Notes: a model not told the origin generated them from the letters alone. 64,000 bases of DNA from Gnetum montanum (GCA_015680685.1 MNCI01016273.1:1989625-2053624), one strand, 5' to 3'; positions 46,514 to 58,025 are shown, numbered from the stretch's first letter. Translations and numbers: made by a program.

Positions 46514-48016
46514 TTAAAAGAATGTGTAAAACAAAAATTTAAAAAGAACTAATGGCCTAGAATGGTTAGCATAGGTATCCATCTCCCCCATGACTAAGTT
46601 GGAAGGAGGAGATCCAAAATAGTGAGCAGGGTTGTCCATCAACAGAGGTAGCATGTGTACTGGTGGTCCTAAGCTCATGGAAAGGTTTTGTTTATTGCAC
46701 ATTGACCAAAAGTTTCTTATCTAGGCTCTCAGGTTTGTATATTGTCATGGCCCCTAAAGGAAAAGTTGCATAAATAATATAAGGTCCTTCCCACAATGTT
46801 TGAAATTTAATACATTGTGGCACATGTGTGGGATTCTAGTAGAGAACCTTATCTCCTAGCTAATATTTAACTTTTCCAATTCTTAGGTCATGACGTTGTT
46901 TATTGAAGGCCTTGTGCAATTTGTTAGATGACAGGGTAGCTAATCTGTTTTCATCTAGCAAGTTAAGGGTTACTAACTATTTTTTCTATGCTAGATCAAG
47001 GTTAAGGTTGAGGTCACATGCTATGGATAGTGTACAGAGCTCAGTTTGAATGGGAAGCATTAGTAATTTACCATACACCAAGTCATATGGAGAGTAGTCT
47101 ATAGGGAGTTTCCATGTGGAGCGGTGTGCCCAAAGAGCATCATTCAGTTTAGTGCTCCAGTCTTACCTAAACTTGCTAATGGTTCTTGTCAATATCTTCA
47201 TAATCTCCCTGTTGGTGACTTCTGCTTAACCGTTCAGTTGGGGGTGGTATGGTGTAGTCAATTTATGCTCAACCCCTAAGAATTGCATTAATTTCTAAAA
47301 AGTTGCACCTATGAATTGTGTACCATTGTCTGAAATAAGTGCACATGGCACACCAAACCTATTTATGATTTATTGTTGAATAAATCATGCAACTGTAGAT
47401 GATGTACAATCTTTAATAGTAGCTTCTTTGGCCCATTTTGTTAGGTAATCAATAGCAACAATAATATAAGCTTTTCCATTGGACATTGGTGTAATCGGCC
47501 CTATAAAATCAATTCCCCAAATGTTGAAGGGTTCTAACAGTTGAATCCATTATTGCAAACCCTCCATTCTAGCAGTCATTCCCCCATCACGTTGATAGTG
47601 CTTACAAGATTGGATGAAATGATGGGCATCTTAAAATAATATAGCCCAATAATATCCTACAAGCAGGATCTTGATGGCCATTCATCTCCCAATGTAATGA
47701 CCCCCACAAGGACCCTCATGAGCATCTTGAAGAACTCGCAATTGATCTATATCGGGAACACACCATCGAACCAAGCCATCAGGACACACTTTGTAAAGTT
47801 TCCCATTGATCTCCATAAAGTACTTAGCTCAGTGAAGAAACTATTGTTTCTTCTTAAGGCTAAACTCTTGTGGTGTTTATTGGGTGAGGAGATAGGTAAG
47901 AATGCTACTATATCAGTTTGTCTCCATGGGTGATTGATTATTCACTACATTAGTAAAGAAGAATTCATCAGGGAAATGATCAAAAATTGGATACTCATCC
48001 TCTCTGCTTTCCCATC
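46514..48016 (-). pseudogene. Integrase of element C, broken
   Basis: It begins near 48016 with RWESREDEYPIFDHFPDEFF, the linker after RNase H. The zinc-binding part reads GYYWAILF-DAHHFIQSCKHY; the last Cys of CxxC is Tyr. The core reads [48 protein letters not shown] and TPYHPQLNG-AEVTNREIMKI, so the D, D and E catalytic positions are all visible. The C-terminal end (46514-46702) includes SNLVMGEMDTYANHSRPLVL, which is also found fused to the protease end in element D. Stops, several of them TAG, interrupt it. Confidence 0.85.
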
Positions 48017-48021
48017 GCAAT

Positions 48022-48981
48022 TGATGAGATGCGATATGCACAAGCTGCGATATCGCATCCCCTGTGATATTGCATACGCGATATTGTGTCGTTCCCTGCA
48101 ATATCGTGTATGCGATATGGCAGTCCACCGCCAAATCTATAAATAAGAGGTGACACCCCCTCATTTCAGATCCTAGGCGTAAAGTAGCGAAGCTCTGGCG
48201 GATTAATCACCCCAGAGATAGAATATTTTCCATGTGCCCGCAGTAGGAGTCCCCCAAGTGAACGGTTCTTTATTCGAGCAGCTTTGTACCTGAACGCAAG
48301 TTGTGTACGGCAATAAAGACGAGCTTTGTGGATAAACCTTGTAGTGCATGGATAGGTTTAACTAATGTTATTTATTGCTTTCCTAGTAACACGGCATGAG
48401 TACGACTTGGTTATGAGCATTGAAAAACGTGTACAGCTAGCCAAGGAATTGGCTACTCATCGCGATTAGATTCTCTCACCCTTTCCTCCTAGAACGTGGG
48501 ACAAGTACGACTTGATTACAAGCATCTACAGATGTGTACGACTAGTCAAGGAATCAGCTTCTTGTCACACTTAGGTTAGTTAAGTGCCTCAGTATGACGG
48601 CTTCGAGCACGTGCGTTACGTGTGGTAATCCCAGTAACGATTAGTGTTTGGTAGCCACAGTTGCACAGTTCAGGGTGTGTACGGCAAGTGGGAAAGGATA
48701 CTGACGCTAGGACTTAGTGTCGTAGTTAGAGTTAGTTTTAGTTTCTCAACACTTCACCGTTTAGCATAGGAGATAAATCGTAAAATACCAAAAAAATCAT
48801 ATACCTCGGACTTACTTAACCATACACCGTGACAACAACAAGTAAGTCTGGGAAGACAATGAACGATTAACCCCAAGTGTTCCATGGGGCGTTTAGGCAT
48901 TTAGTCTGCGGAGTTCGACTGGATCGCGTGTGCTACGCTCGTTTCATATGGTTGAGTGTAGGGGTACCTTGCCACTCATCA
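48022..48981 (+). repeat. 5' LTR of element D
   Basis: It runs from TGATGAGATGCG to CCACTCATCA. U3 has a cluster of GATATCG/CGATATTG palindromes (48041-48120) before the TATA box TATAAATA (48138-48145). An open stretch from 48877 (MFHGAFRHLV...) occurs in both LTRs but reaches into the primer site, so I do not treat it as a gene. Confidence 0.93.
48138..48145 (+). promoter_or_regulatory. LTR promoter TATA box, element D
   Basis: TATAAATA lies 117 bases into the LTR, directly after the palindrome cluster. Its equivalent in the 3' LTR is at 54353-54360. Confidence 0.7.
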
Positions 48982-48982
48982 T

Positions 48983-49000
48983 TGGCGTTGTTGCCAGGGA
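48983..49000 (+). other. Primer-binding site of element D (tRNA-Asp)
   Basis: TGGCGTTGTTGCCAGGGA starts one base after the LTR and differs from the tRNA-Asp complement TGGCGCCGTTGCCGGGGA at three positions. It is the best preserved LTR-adjacent primer site of the A-D family here. Confidence 0.88.
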
Positions 49001-49184
49001 CTAAGTGTTTTTTACGCCAATTAGAACATAAGGGATATCACTCACATCGTTGTGAGCTTTAACGAACCTTCGGGTTAATCAGTTAATTAAGAACACAAAT
49101 AACGGTGAACAGCACACCATTAGAATGGATTCTTAACACAAAATTAACTCACCTAAGGATGATACAGAAGATAGTCAGCATCAC

Positions 49185-50993
49185 ATGCATAACCTAGACC
49201 AGCCATGTCCTAAACAATCTAAGGTCAGATATACTCATCCTGATGAGTATGTCCCTGACTTTACTTTTATTCTCCACCAAGACGAACAACTACGATGGAG
49301 AGATTTGCAAGGTAACATTGTGTTACCCCCAGATCGATCTATCCCTAACATGCTTTTTTGTGCTTTAGCACAGCTTGGCATGTAAGAACTATTTGCGAAA
49401 TACATTCTGGATAACTTTGACACAAGGGATTATCATCCCACAAATGCCCAACGTATTTGGGACGAAAGGTAGGAGAGCCAACATTCATTAATGAAGGGCA
49501 AGGTCCCCCATGTCCTTAGTGAAATAGGAGACAAGGAACCCCTCATAATGGGTTTCTTAAAAAATGATGTTCCTCCTCCTCACAATGGTGAAGAGGTTAG
49601 GCATCAGGCTCTTCAATTAACTGTACATGCTATAGGCTCTGATCCCTGTGAGCACCAACTGTTTACGGCAAGAACAACCACTCACACTAAGGACAGACAC
49701 TTAGATCGTTACAACGATCAGGGCTGAAGCAGCCGAAGAGAAGGTAAGAAACATCACCATGGTGATGGATCCCCTTCCTCTTCTCCTTCATCTCACCATT
49801 CACACTCTCCTTCCACATCTGGGCACAACCTTCATGAGCATAACAGAGAGGGTAAAAGTAAGGAAGATGAAAGACCTCGACAGGAAGGTCGAGAGAAGTT
49901 AGGACAAGGGCAAGGACGTAGGGAGAGTAGGGAACCACCACGAAGACATCACAGACGTCATGAAAGAGATGATCATGATGAATCCCTACTCACAACCCGA
50001 AGCATGCTAGATATCATAGAGATAGTTAGGATCCCCACAAGGCACTTAAAAGATAGCAGGATCAAGCGTTTGAACATAAATAATATCCCACGTTTTGAAG
50101 GGGGATACCACGCTAATCCTCAACATCATTTATAGGCATTCCATGATGCCTGTGCCTTACAAAATATAGATAATGAGTGGCAGAAGCTCAAGTTGTTCCC
50201 AAGGACACTCATCAAAGAAGTAAAGAGCTAGTACTGGTCCTTAGAACTGGAAACCATCAGGAGGTGGAGTATGATGCTTGAATTGTTCAACAACAAATAT
50301 CAAACGTACTCTAGAGTGTCCAATTTGCGTAAGTAGATCCAAGGCTGGAAACAAGATGCTTATGAACCCTTGGATGCTGCCATGGCCTGTTACTATACAC
50401 TACTACATCGTTGTCTGAGCCATGAGTATGCTAAGCGGGATCAACTTCGCCACATCGTGGATGGGCTAAGAAATGAAACGAGAAGAACTCTTGGGACTTA
50501 CGCCCAAGGGAGACTTTCCCAACTGAGAGCCCATGAAGTTGAAAGTTTGTTGGAACAAGTAGCACAAGAAGAGGGTAATCTACGGAAGAGGGAAAGTGTG
50601 GAAGAATACAACCGCGATCCCTCCCTTCGTAAGAAGCAAGTGAAATTCTGTGATGAGGAGGATGAGTCACCACTCGAAGAGTTGGTGAATTGGAAAATCA
50701 TGCCGATCCAAAAGTTAACAACCGAGGTATCGGCTAAGGTAGACCAAATGCGGGATTCCTTAGACTCAAGAATAGAAATATTATTAAAAATCGTAGAAGT
50801 GTCTAAGAAAGAGCAAGGTAGTGACAAAGGCAAAACCAAGCGGAGAAACTTAAGCTCTACACATAACAAGGGTAAGGGGAAAATTCCTATCTCTAATGAG
50901 GTTATAAATTCTGATTTAGACAATAATAGTGGATGTGAGGTCTGCTACTATGACCATCCTAAGGGATGTTGCCCAATTATCTCACATCTGTAG
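49185..50993 (+). pseudogene. Gag of element D, interrupted by a few stops
   Basis: The start MHNLDQPCP is the first Met after an in-frame TAA. The order is an N-terminal segment (YTHPDEYVPDFTFILHQDEQ), a Ser/His/Arg-rich linker, the Gag core (IPRFEGGYHANPQHHL, WQKLKLFPRTL, HIVDGLRNETRRTLGTYA), and an uninterrupted last part from 50370 with a coiled-coil-like Glu/Lys region. A CEVCYYDHPKGCC zinc knuckle (C-x2-C-x3-H-x3-C) ends it. Five or so in-frame stops lie before 50370, mostly TAG; one replaces the Gln conserved in B (HHLQAF) and another appears to replace a Trp. Gag would package the element RNA. Confidence 0.82.
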
Positions 50994-51580
50994 GAGTCTG
51001 GAGTGTATGCATTAAATCCAAGACTTAATCAATGGCAAACCCCCCGAAGGTTACCTTACCCACAAGGTAACCCAAGCCAGTTCCACCAACCCTTAACATA
51101 TTACCCAAGTGGAACGCCTCCATAGCCCATTGGACAACACCAGCAGTGGTAATACCCATAGTCATGGGGGATGCCACCACCAACACATAAATACCCTTAC
51201 CGGCAACCTGATCCTTATGGTTATTATGTGCAGTAGCCAGTTTCTCCAAGTGACTCTATGGATCACACTACCCCCAACGTCACTACCAAGCACGGGAGTA
51301 CTTCAGAAGGACTCCTTCTCCTCTGGGAGACATCCCACACTTAGTCCATCCTCTAACTCCACCCACACCTCTTCCACCTGTAGTTCCCATACAACCTGTC
51401 CCAACAATGCAGGGGGAATTGCCTACCCAACCGTAGCAATGTAACACCGCGAGAACTGTAAATATTCAGCATGTAAATATCCAACCGAGTGCTAGTTCTA
51501 ACGACAACTGTACAAAGAAGAGACCTTTTTTCAGAACTAGGAGCCCAGACAAACTCTCGCAACAACAAGCGGATGGGTAC
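50994..51580 (+). other. Gag-protease linker of element D
   Basis: Pro/Gln/Ser-rich and broken, with SPSDSMDHTTPNVTTKHGST and KKRPFFRTRSPDKLSQQQ readable in different frames. The basic piece corresponds to HPFFRRDRRK in elements A and B, which lack what follows here. Confidence 0.55.
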
Positions 51581-52468
51581 ATGTATAGGCCTCTAACCAC
51601 TAACGCTTCGGAGAACCCTTCAGTCCAAAAGAGCGTAATGCATACGGTTATGTTAACACATACCGTAACTGACTGGATCAAGGTAGGTCACCTTCCCAAG
51701 AAACTAACGGACCCTAGGAGTCCCTTTATTTATTTGCAAATTGTTGGAAATGTACCACATCGGGCTCTTCTTGACTCAGGTTCTGGAGTCAACTTAATTT
51801 CACAAGAGATGTATCCCGCCTGGAACCTGCCACAACTTAAGAAGAGCAACATCCAACTAGAGCTGGCAGACCAGTCCATCACCATTCCCTTAGGATTGGT
51901 GGAGGATGTTATTACCACTGTGTGTGGTTGGTCCTACCTAGTTGACTTTCTGGTGATCAAAGCGAACAACAACGAAGGGGACTTCCCAATTATAATGGGA
52001 AGGGCATGGTTAAGTACAGTAGACGCATGCCTTAGGATCCGCGATCTTTCCTTGGAAATATCTAAGATAAACATATGTGGAAAGATCAAGAAGAGGATAG
52101 TTCCATGCATCACATACAGTGATTCATCGAGTGATGACATGGAGAAACTGTCTTCATGTAACAGGTGTGCCCAAGAAACTCTGCAACAAATATGCCTATA
52201 TGTAGCAACCACACAAGAAGTAGTAGACACCCCGTGGTTGATAGCTTCTCATAGGGACAAACAAATATGCATGGAACGAACTGAGGAAACTCATGCCAAC
52301 AACCGTGGCATAGACGCATTGGAACATGAGCGTCGTCAACTTCCATCCCTCAACTTAAGAGCATCAATTGGGAGAAGTTGGGCACTTCTTAGCAATTCAA
52401 ATAGATGCTCACTATTTCGAATCTCTCCCTTACAACTTAGTCATGGGGGAGATAGCCACCTATGCTAA
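51581..52468 (+). CDS. Retropepsin of element D with an integrase-end remnant
   Basis: A 295-residue open frame, also open upstream. The aspartic protease motif is LLDSGSGVNLIS (Asp 65, Ser 66, Gly 67). The flap and helix follow: LADQSITIPLGLVEDVITTV, then IIMGRAWLSTVDACLRI (Gly 140). The sequence closely matches 56808-57414 of element C. Retropepsin would cut Gag and Pol proteins in the particle. Beyond residue ~250 the frame leaves Pol homology. Near 52383-52405 the DNA switches to the segment after integrase in C (SNLVMGE- and YANH-like, in another frame), marking the internal deletion. The active site is intact, but Gag upstream is broken. Confidence 0.8.
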   Translation: MYRPLTTNASENPSVQKSVMHTVMLTHTVTDWIKVGHLPKKLTDPRSPFIYLQIVGNVPHRALLDSGSGVNLISQEMYPAWNLPQLKKSNIQLELADQSITIPLGLVEDVITTVCGWSYLVDFLVIKANNNEGDFPIIMGRAWLSTVDACLRIRDLSLEISKINICGKIKKRIVPCITYSDSSSDDMEKLSSCNRCAQETLQQICLYVATTQEVVDTPWLIASHRDKQICMERTEETHANNRGIDALEHERRQLPSLNLRASIGRSWALLSNSNRCSLFRISPLQLSHGGDSHLC

Positions 52469-54236
52469 TCACATGGGGCCCTCAGTTCTTTTTCAATTTT
52501 TGTTTTACATGTTTTTGTTTTACAACGTTTTTGTTTTGCACATTTTTGTTTTACAAATTTCTTTAATTTTTCTATTTTTGTTTTACAAATTTTTTTAACT
52601 TTTCTTGTTCTTGTTTTACTCCATCGTTATACTTTTCTATTTTGTGTGTGTGTGTGTGAGTGTCCTCCACCCTATAAGTTAGTCACCCAATAAGTGTTCA
52701 AGCTCATGGTATGAACTGTTTTCATATTGATTGCTAATGTTTAGTTTTTACCTTTAAGTTACAATGTTGATACTAACGTATGTTTCTTTTGATATGGCAG
52801 GAAATGAGATCACTTCATCCATCCATCCATCAAAGTCTATGGTTTCTCTTAGCTTGGAAATGTATAGTTCCCTTCCACTAAGAACTTTAATGAATCAGTG
52901 ACTGAGCATTTCTCAAACTAAGGAAGGAATCAAGGATTGCAAAGGGTGTGACTCCAAGGGAACTTGATGCTTTTGTGTTGATCATTCTCTTGGGTTCTTG
53001 GATGTTTTCTTCTTGAGTTTTCTTACCATTTCGATGTTACCCATTCTTCGGAAGCTGAGACAATAAAAATAAGAAGTCTTTGCATGGTGTGGTCCCCATG
53101 CATAAAAACACAAAACACAAAAAANNNNNNNNNNNNNNNNNNNNNNNNNNNNNNNNNNNNNNNNNNNNNNNNNNNNNNNNNNNNNNNNNNNNNNNNNNNN
53201 NNNNNNNNNNNNNNNNNNNNNNNNNNNNNNNNNNNNNNNNNNNNNNNNNNNNNNNNNNNNNNNNNNNNNNNNNNNNNNNNNNNNNNNNNNNNNNNNNNNN
53301 NNNNNNNNNNNNNNNNNNNNNNNNNNNNNNNNNNNNNNNNNNNNNNNNNNNNNNNNNNNNNNNNNNNNNNNNNNNNNNNNNNNNNNNNNNNNNNNNNNNN
53401 NNNNNNNNNNNNNNNNNNNNNNNNNNNNNNNNNNNNNNNNNNNNNNNNNNNNNNNNNNNNNNNNNNNNNNNNNNNNNNNNNNNNNNNNNNNNNNNNNNNN
53501 NNNNNNNNNNNNNNNNNNNNNNNNNNNNNNNNNNNNNNNNNNNNNNNNNNNNNNNNNNNNNNNNNNNNNNNNNNNNNNNNNNNNNNNNNNNNNNNNNNNN
53601 NNNNNNNNNNNNNNNNNNNNNNNNNNNNNNNNNNNNNNNNNNNNNNNNNNNNNNNNNNNNNNNNNNNNNNNNNNNNNNNNNNNNNNNNNNNNNNNNNNNN
53701 NNNNNNNNNNNNNNNNNNNNNNNNNNNNNNNNNNNNNNNNNNNNNNNNNNNNNNNNNNNNNNNNNNNNNNNNNNNNNNNNNNNNNNNNNNNNNNNNNNNN
53801 NNNNNNNNNNNNNNNNNNNNNNNNNNNNNNNNNNNNNNNNNNNNNNNNNNNNNNNNNNNNNNNNNNNNNNNNNNNNNNNNNNNNNNNNNNNNNNNNNNNN
53901 NNNNNNNNNNNNNNNNNNNCTATGCAAGGAGTAGAATGGATAGTGCGCTTACGGATGGACAACGGAAGGCGCAATCTAGGCATTGGCAGCAGCAAGACTC
54001 TTCTCTCTTCTTCTCTTATATTCTCTCTCCTCTTTTCTCTCAGTTGCCAAGTGTGGCCTGATGTCATTGTAATAAGGTGTTCACCCTTGTTGTCATGAAC
54101 ACCAGTCTTGTCAAGTCTTGTAATAATGAACCGTTCACATGTCATTCTATTAGTTCCATTCCCCTCAATAATCCCATACCTACCTGATATTATTGTAAAG
54201 AACTCGAGGAAGAGTTTTCATTCAGTCATGGGGGTA
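52469..54236 (+). other. 3' noncoding region of element D, with assembly gap
   Basis: It matches 44631-46560 of C in reverse complement. A T-rich stretch (52490-52620), a TG run (52646-52658) and the box AAGGGTGTGAC (52942-52952) precede 795 N (53125-53919). After the gap comes a C/T-rich tract (53998-54045). The polypurine tract CATGGGGGTA (54227-54236) ends the region. Apparent long frames across the N run are artefacts. Confidence 0.7.
53125..53919. other. Assembly gap (795 N)
   Basis: Undetermined bases. Flanking sequence on both sides belongs to element D's 3' region, so missing host sequence is unlikely, but an insertion inside D cannot be excluded. Confidence 1.
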
Positions 54237-55196
54237 TGATGAGACACGATATGCACAAGTTGCGATATCGCATCCCCTACGATATCACGTACACGACATC
54301 ACGTCGTTCTCTGCGATATCGCGTACGCGATATCGCAGTCCACCGCCAAATCTATAAATAAGAGGCAGCACCCCTCTCATTTTAGATCCTAGGCTTAAAG
54401 TAGCAAAGCTCTAGCGGATTGATCACCCCAGAGATAGAATATTTTCCATGTGCCCGTAGTAGGAGTCCCCCAAGTGAACGGTTCTTTATTCGAGCAGCTT
54501 TGCACCTGAACGCAAGCTGTGTACAGCAATAAAGACAAGCTTTGTGGATAAACCTTGTAGTGCATGGATAGTTTTAATTAATGTTATTTATTACTTTCCT
54601 AGTAACACAGCATGAGTACGTCTTGGTTACGAGCATTGACGAACGTGTATGGCTAGCCAAGGAATCGGCTACTCATCGCGATTAGATTCTCTCACCCTTT
54701 CCTCCTAGAACATGGGACAAGTACGACTTGATTACAAGCATCTACGTATGTGTAAGGCTAGTCAAGGAATCGACTGCTTGTCACACTTAGGTTAGTTAAG
54801 TGCCTCAGTACGACCGCGTCGAGCACGTGCGTTACGTTTGGTAATCCCAGTAACGATTAGCATTTGGTAGCCACAGTTGCACAGTTCAGGGTGTGTACGG
54901 CAAGTGGGAACGGATACTGACGCTAGGACTTAGTGCCGTAGTTAGAGTTAGTTTTAGTTTCTCAACCCTTCACCATTTAGCATAGGAGATAAACCATAAA
55001 ATACCAAAAAATCATATACCTCAGACTTACTTATCCATACATCGTGACAACAACAAGTAAGTCTAGGAAGATAACGAACGATTAACACCAAGTGTTCCAT
55101 GGGGCGTTTAGGCATTTAGTCTACAGAGTTCAATTGGATCACGCTTGCTACACTTGTTTCGTATGGTTGAGTGTAGGGGTACCTTGCCACTCATTA
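54237..55196 (+). repeat. 3' LTR of element D
   Basis: It opens TGATGAGACACG and ends CCACTCATTA (the 5' copy ends TCATCA). It holds a perfect 28-bp palindrome at 54311-54338, built on CGATATCGCG/CGCGATATCG, just before the TATA box TATAAATA (54353-54360). The 5' LTR version of this palindrome is broken by C-to-T/G-to-A changes. Confidence 0.92.
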
Positions 55197-56700
55197 GCAA
55201 CCAAGATAAATGATCAGCAACTACATTCTTGGTGCCCTTGTGATCGATCATCATTAAATCGAACTATTGTAAGATTACAAGCCATCGTATGATACGAGGG
55301 CTTACCATTGGCTTATTCATGAGGAACTGGATTACACTATGATTAGAGTATACATATATAATTTATATCCCAATACATAGTGTCTAAAATTTTCTAATGC
55401 AAACACTACAGCCATTAATTCTTTCTCTATGGTAGTTTAGTTAAGTTGTGCACTAGTGATACTTCTACTTGCACAGTGCATGTAATAAGTCATCTAACTA
55501 TGTAAGTACAACTTCTAAAGCATAGTTGGACACGTCAATCATGATATGAAATGGTTTGGATTAGTCAGGAGCTTGTAGAATGGGTGTTTCTACTAGCTTC
55601 TATTTCAGATTTTGAAAAGCTAATTCGCATTCCCTGGTCCACTTGAAAGGTACATCCTTTTTTGTTAAGTCTACCAATGGTTTGGCAACCTTTGAAAACT
55701 TCTCAATAAATCTTCTATAGTAGCCATTATGTCCAAGGATGAACCAAATATCTTTGAAAGTTTCCGGTTGATGGGTAATTCCTTAGATAATTTTGATTTT
55801 CTCGAAGTCTACCTCTATCCTTATGTGTGGGATTTTGTGCCCTAGTACTATTCCTTCTTGGACCATCAAATGGCTTTTCTACCAATTAAGCCTCAAATTG
55901 GTTTCTACACATCTTTTTAACACTTTCTCCAACCAATCTAAGGCTTAATCAAAGTGTGCTCCATAAGTGGATAAGTCATTCATAAAGACCTCCATGCCAT
56001 TCCCTATCTATTGTTGGAATATGCTTAGAACTAGTCGTTGAAATGTTGTAGAGGCATTACACAAGCCAAACAACATCTGTTTGTATGCGAATGTTCCCCA
56101 AGGACTGGTAAATGTAGTTTTGGCTTGGTCTTCTGGGGCTATTTGTATTTGGTTATACTACTATATCCATCTAGAAAACTGTAATAGTGATGCCCTGAAA
56201 TGGTGTCTAAGACTTAGTTGACAAATGGTAATGGAAAGTGATCTTTGAATGTTGTCATATTTAGTAGCCTAAAATTTATACACAACCTTCATTTGCCTCC
56301 TTTTTAGGCACAATAACTAAGGGGCTAACCCATTCGCTATTAGCAATGGGGTATATGAACCTAGCATTGAGAAGTTGTTTGATTTCTTCCTTAACTACTT
56401 ACCTTAGCTTAGGGTTCAATCGCCTCTACAGTTGTCTTCGAGGCTTCATGGAGGAATTAGTGTAAATTCTATGTTGGCATATCCTAGGATCTATTCCAGT
56501 TAATTTGGGGTATGACCAAGCAAAGGCTTCTGACCATTTATTTATTACCTTTAGCAGTTCTTCTTTCTATTGAGGAGCAAGCTTAGTGTTGATAATTACC
56601 GGTGGGCAATGGTTTCAACTCGAGGGACTCCTACTTAAATTTTTCAGGGATTTCTAACTTCCCCCAATTGATATTTTTAAGGTTAAGACTTGGAAGTTGG
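55197..56700 (-). pseudogene. Reverse transcriptase and RNase H of element C, broken
   Basis: RNase H ends at D's insertion with a VADHLS-type motif. Further right is EKELMAVVFALENFRHYVLG (55361-55435). The RT active-site region (about 55960-56040) reads GMEVFMNDLSTYGAHF; plant relatives have F-M-D-D, so one catalytic Asp is Asn. Upstream are the LFGLCNAST-like segment near 56080 and the pre-RT part to about 56700. Frame shifts and TAG stops occur throughout. RT and RNase H would copy element RNA and remove it; this copy could not. Confidence 0.78.
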
Positions 56701-56807
56701 CGGTGGACTTGCTCTAATGCATCTATGCTATCAATGTAAGCACAAGTCAAACCCTCAGTTGGTTCCATGCATATGAGTGAACTGCTTTCTTGATCAACTA
56801 TCAGCCA

Positions 56808-57414
56808 CTAGGTGTCTTCTTGTTGCGTGGCTACTGCATACAGGCATATTTGTATGTTAATCACTTGTGCATACTGATTGCATGCAGGTAATGCTAAACT
56901 TTGCACAAACCATAACCTCTGCACATAATTACACCCTATGTCACTGTATGTGATGCATGGAACTTTCTTCTTCTTGATCTTTCCGAAATGTATTTTCTTT
57001 TGATATTTCCAGAGAAAGATCATAGATTCCTAGGCATGCGTCAATTGTGCTTAGCCATGCTCTTCCCATTATGATTGGGAAGTCCCCCTTACCATTGTTT
57101 ACCTAAATCACTAAGAAATTAGTTGGGTATGACCACCCACAAATAGTGGTAACAATGTCCTCCACTAGTCCCAATGGAATAGTGATGGATTGGTTGGCCA
57201 ACTCTAGATGAATGTTGCTCTTTTTCAATGGAGGTAGGTTCCAAGCCTTGTACATTTCTTGAGAAATCAAGTTTACACCGGAACCTGAATCCAAAAGAGC
57301 CTTGCACGATTCATTTCTAGCGATTTGTAAATATATCAAAGGACTCCCAGGATCAAATAATTTTCTAGGAAGATGGCCAACTTTGATCCAATTGGTGACG
57401 ACATGTGTTAGCAT
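56808..57414 (-). pseudogene. Protease of element C
   Basis: The open part (57103-57414) carries LTHVVTNWIKVGHLPRKL, LLDSGSGVNLISQEMYKAWN and ITIPLGLVEDIVTTICGWSY, nearly the same as element D. The catalytic DSG is intact. After a frame break, 56808-57023 continues with FGKIKKKKVPCITYSD, matching D's IKKRIVPCITYSD. The matching ends show that C and D share one gag-protease ancestor. Confidence 0.82.
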
Positions 57415-58025
57415 GATCCTATGCGTTGAGTGTGGTGGTTGAGTTGAAGGAGGCTCTAAAGTTTTGATTGATACTGAGCCATCTAAGGAATTAGCCGCTT
57501 GTGATTACAAGGGCTTGGTTGGACTATTGGTTCTAAAGAAAGGTCTTTTCTTCATGTGGTTATTGGAACCAATAGTAAGTTGAGAGTTAACAGCCCTTGT
57601 GGCGTTACGTTGTTGCTACTAGGTAGGGATTTTACCTTGTATCGTGGGAGCAAGTGATAGTGGAGCTATTGGTGGAAGAGATGCAGCTAGATGAGAAGGA
57701 TGATATGCTTGTGGAATATCACCTCTAGAAGAGGGAATCCCATAATACTCATAGGCTTGGTAGTGAGGTTGAGGAGTGACGTGACTAGTAGAGTCACAGG
57801 GGGAGATTGGCTACTACACGTAATATCCATATGGGTCAGGTTACCGGTAAGGATGTTGTTGCTTTGGTGGTGGCATTCCCCATGAATGTGGGCGCTGCCA
57901 CTATTGATATTGCTCAATCGATTATGGTGGAGTTCCACCAGGATAATATATTAAGGGTTGGTGAAACTACCTTGGGTTACTTTGAGGATAAGGTAACCTT
58001 TGGGGTGTTTTTCTTTTGTTTAATC
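57415..58025 (-). other. Gag-protease linker of element C
   Basis: Pro/Ser/Tyr-rich, frame-shifted, corresponding to 50994-51580 in D. KRPFF-like basic residues are readable near 57530. No separate domain is seen. Confidence 0.5.

Larger units (their letters stand above)
48022..55196 (+). mobile_element. Element D: gag-protease LTR element nested in C
   Basis: It is 7175 bp (including 795 N) with two 960-bp LTRs (48022-48981, 54237-55196), a tRNA-Asp primer site and a polypurine tract CATGGGGGTA. Flanks are GCAAT (48017-48021) and GCAAC (55197-55201), a 5-base duplication with one change. The interior encodes Gag and a retropepsin, then a short remnant of the integrase end, with RT, RNase H and integrase cores absent. 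The N gap lies in the 3' noncoding part, where C has ordinary noncoding sequence. The LTR pair is more alike than B's pair by eye, which suggests a younger insertion. Confidence 0.9.

Noticed and set aside
48877-49062. Small protein encoded in element D's LTR (also at 55092-55292)
   Set aside because: It is seen in both LTR copies only because they are repeats. The frame runs into the primer site in one copy and into host element DNA in the other.
53037-54145. Long open frames on both strands across 53000-54145
   Set aside because: They consist almost wholly of undetermined bases from the assembly gap.
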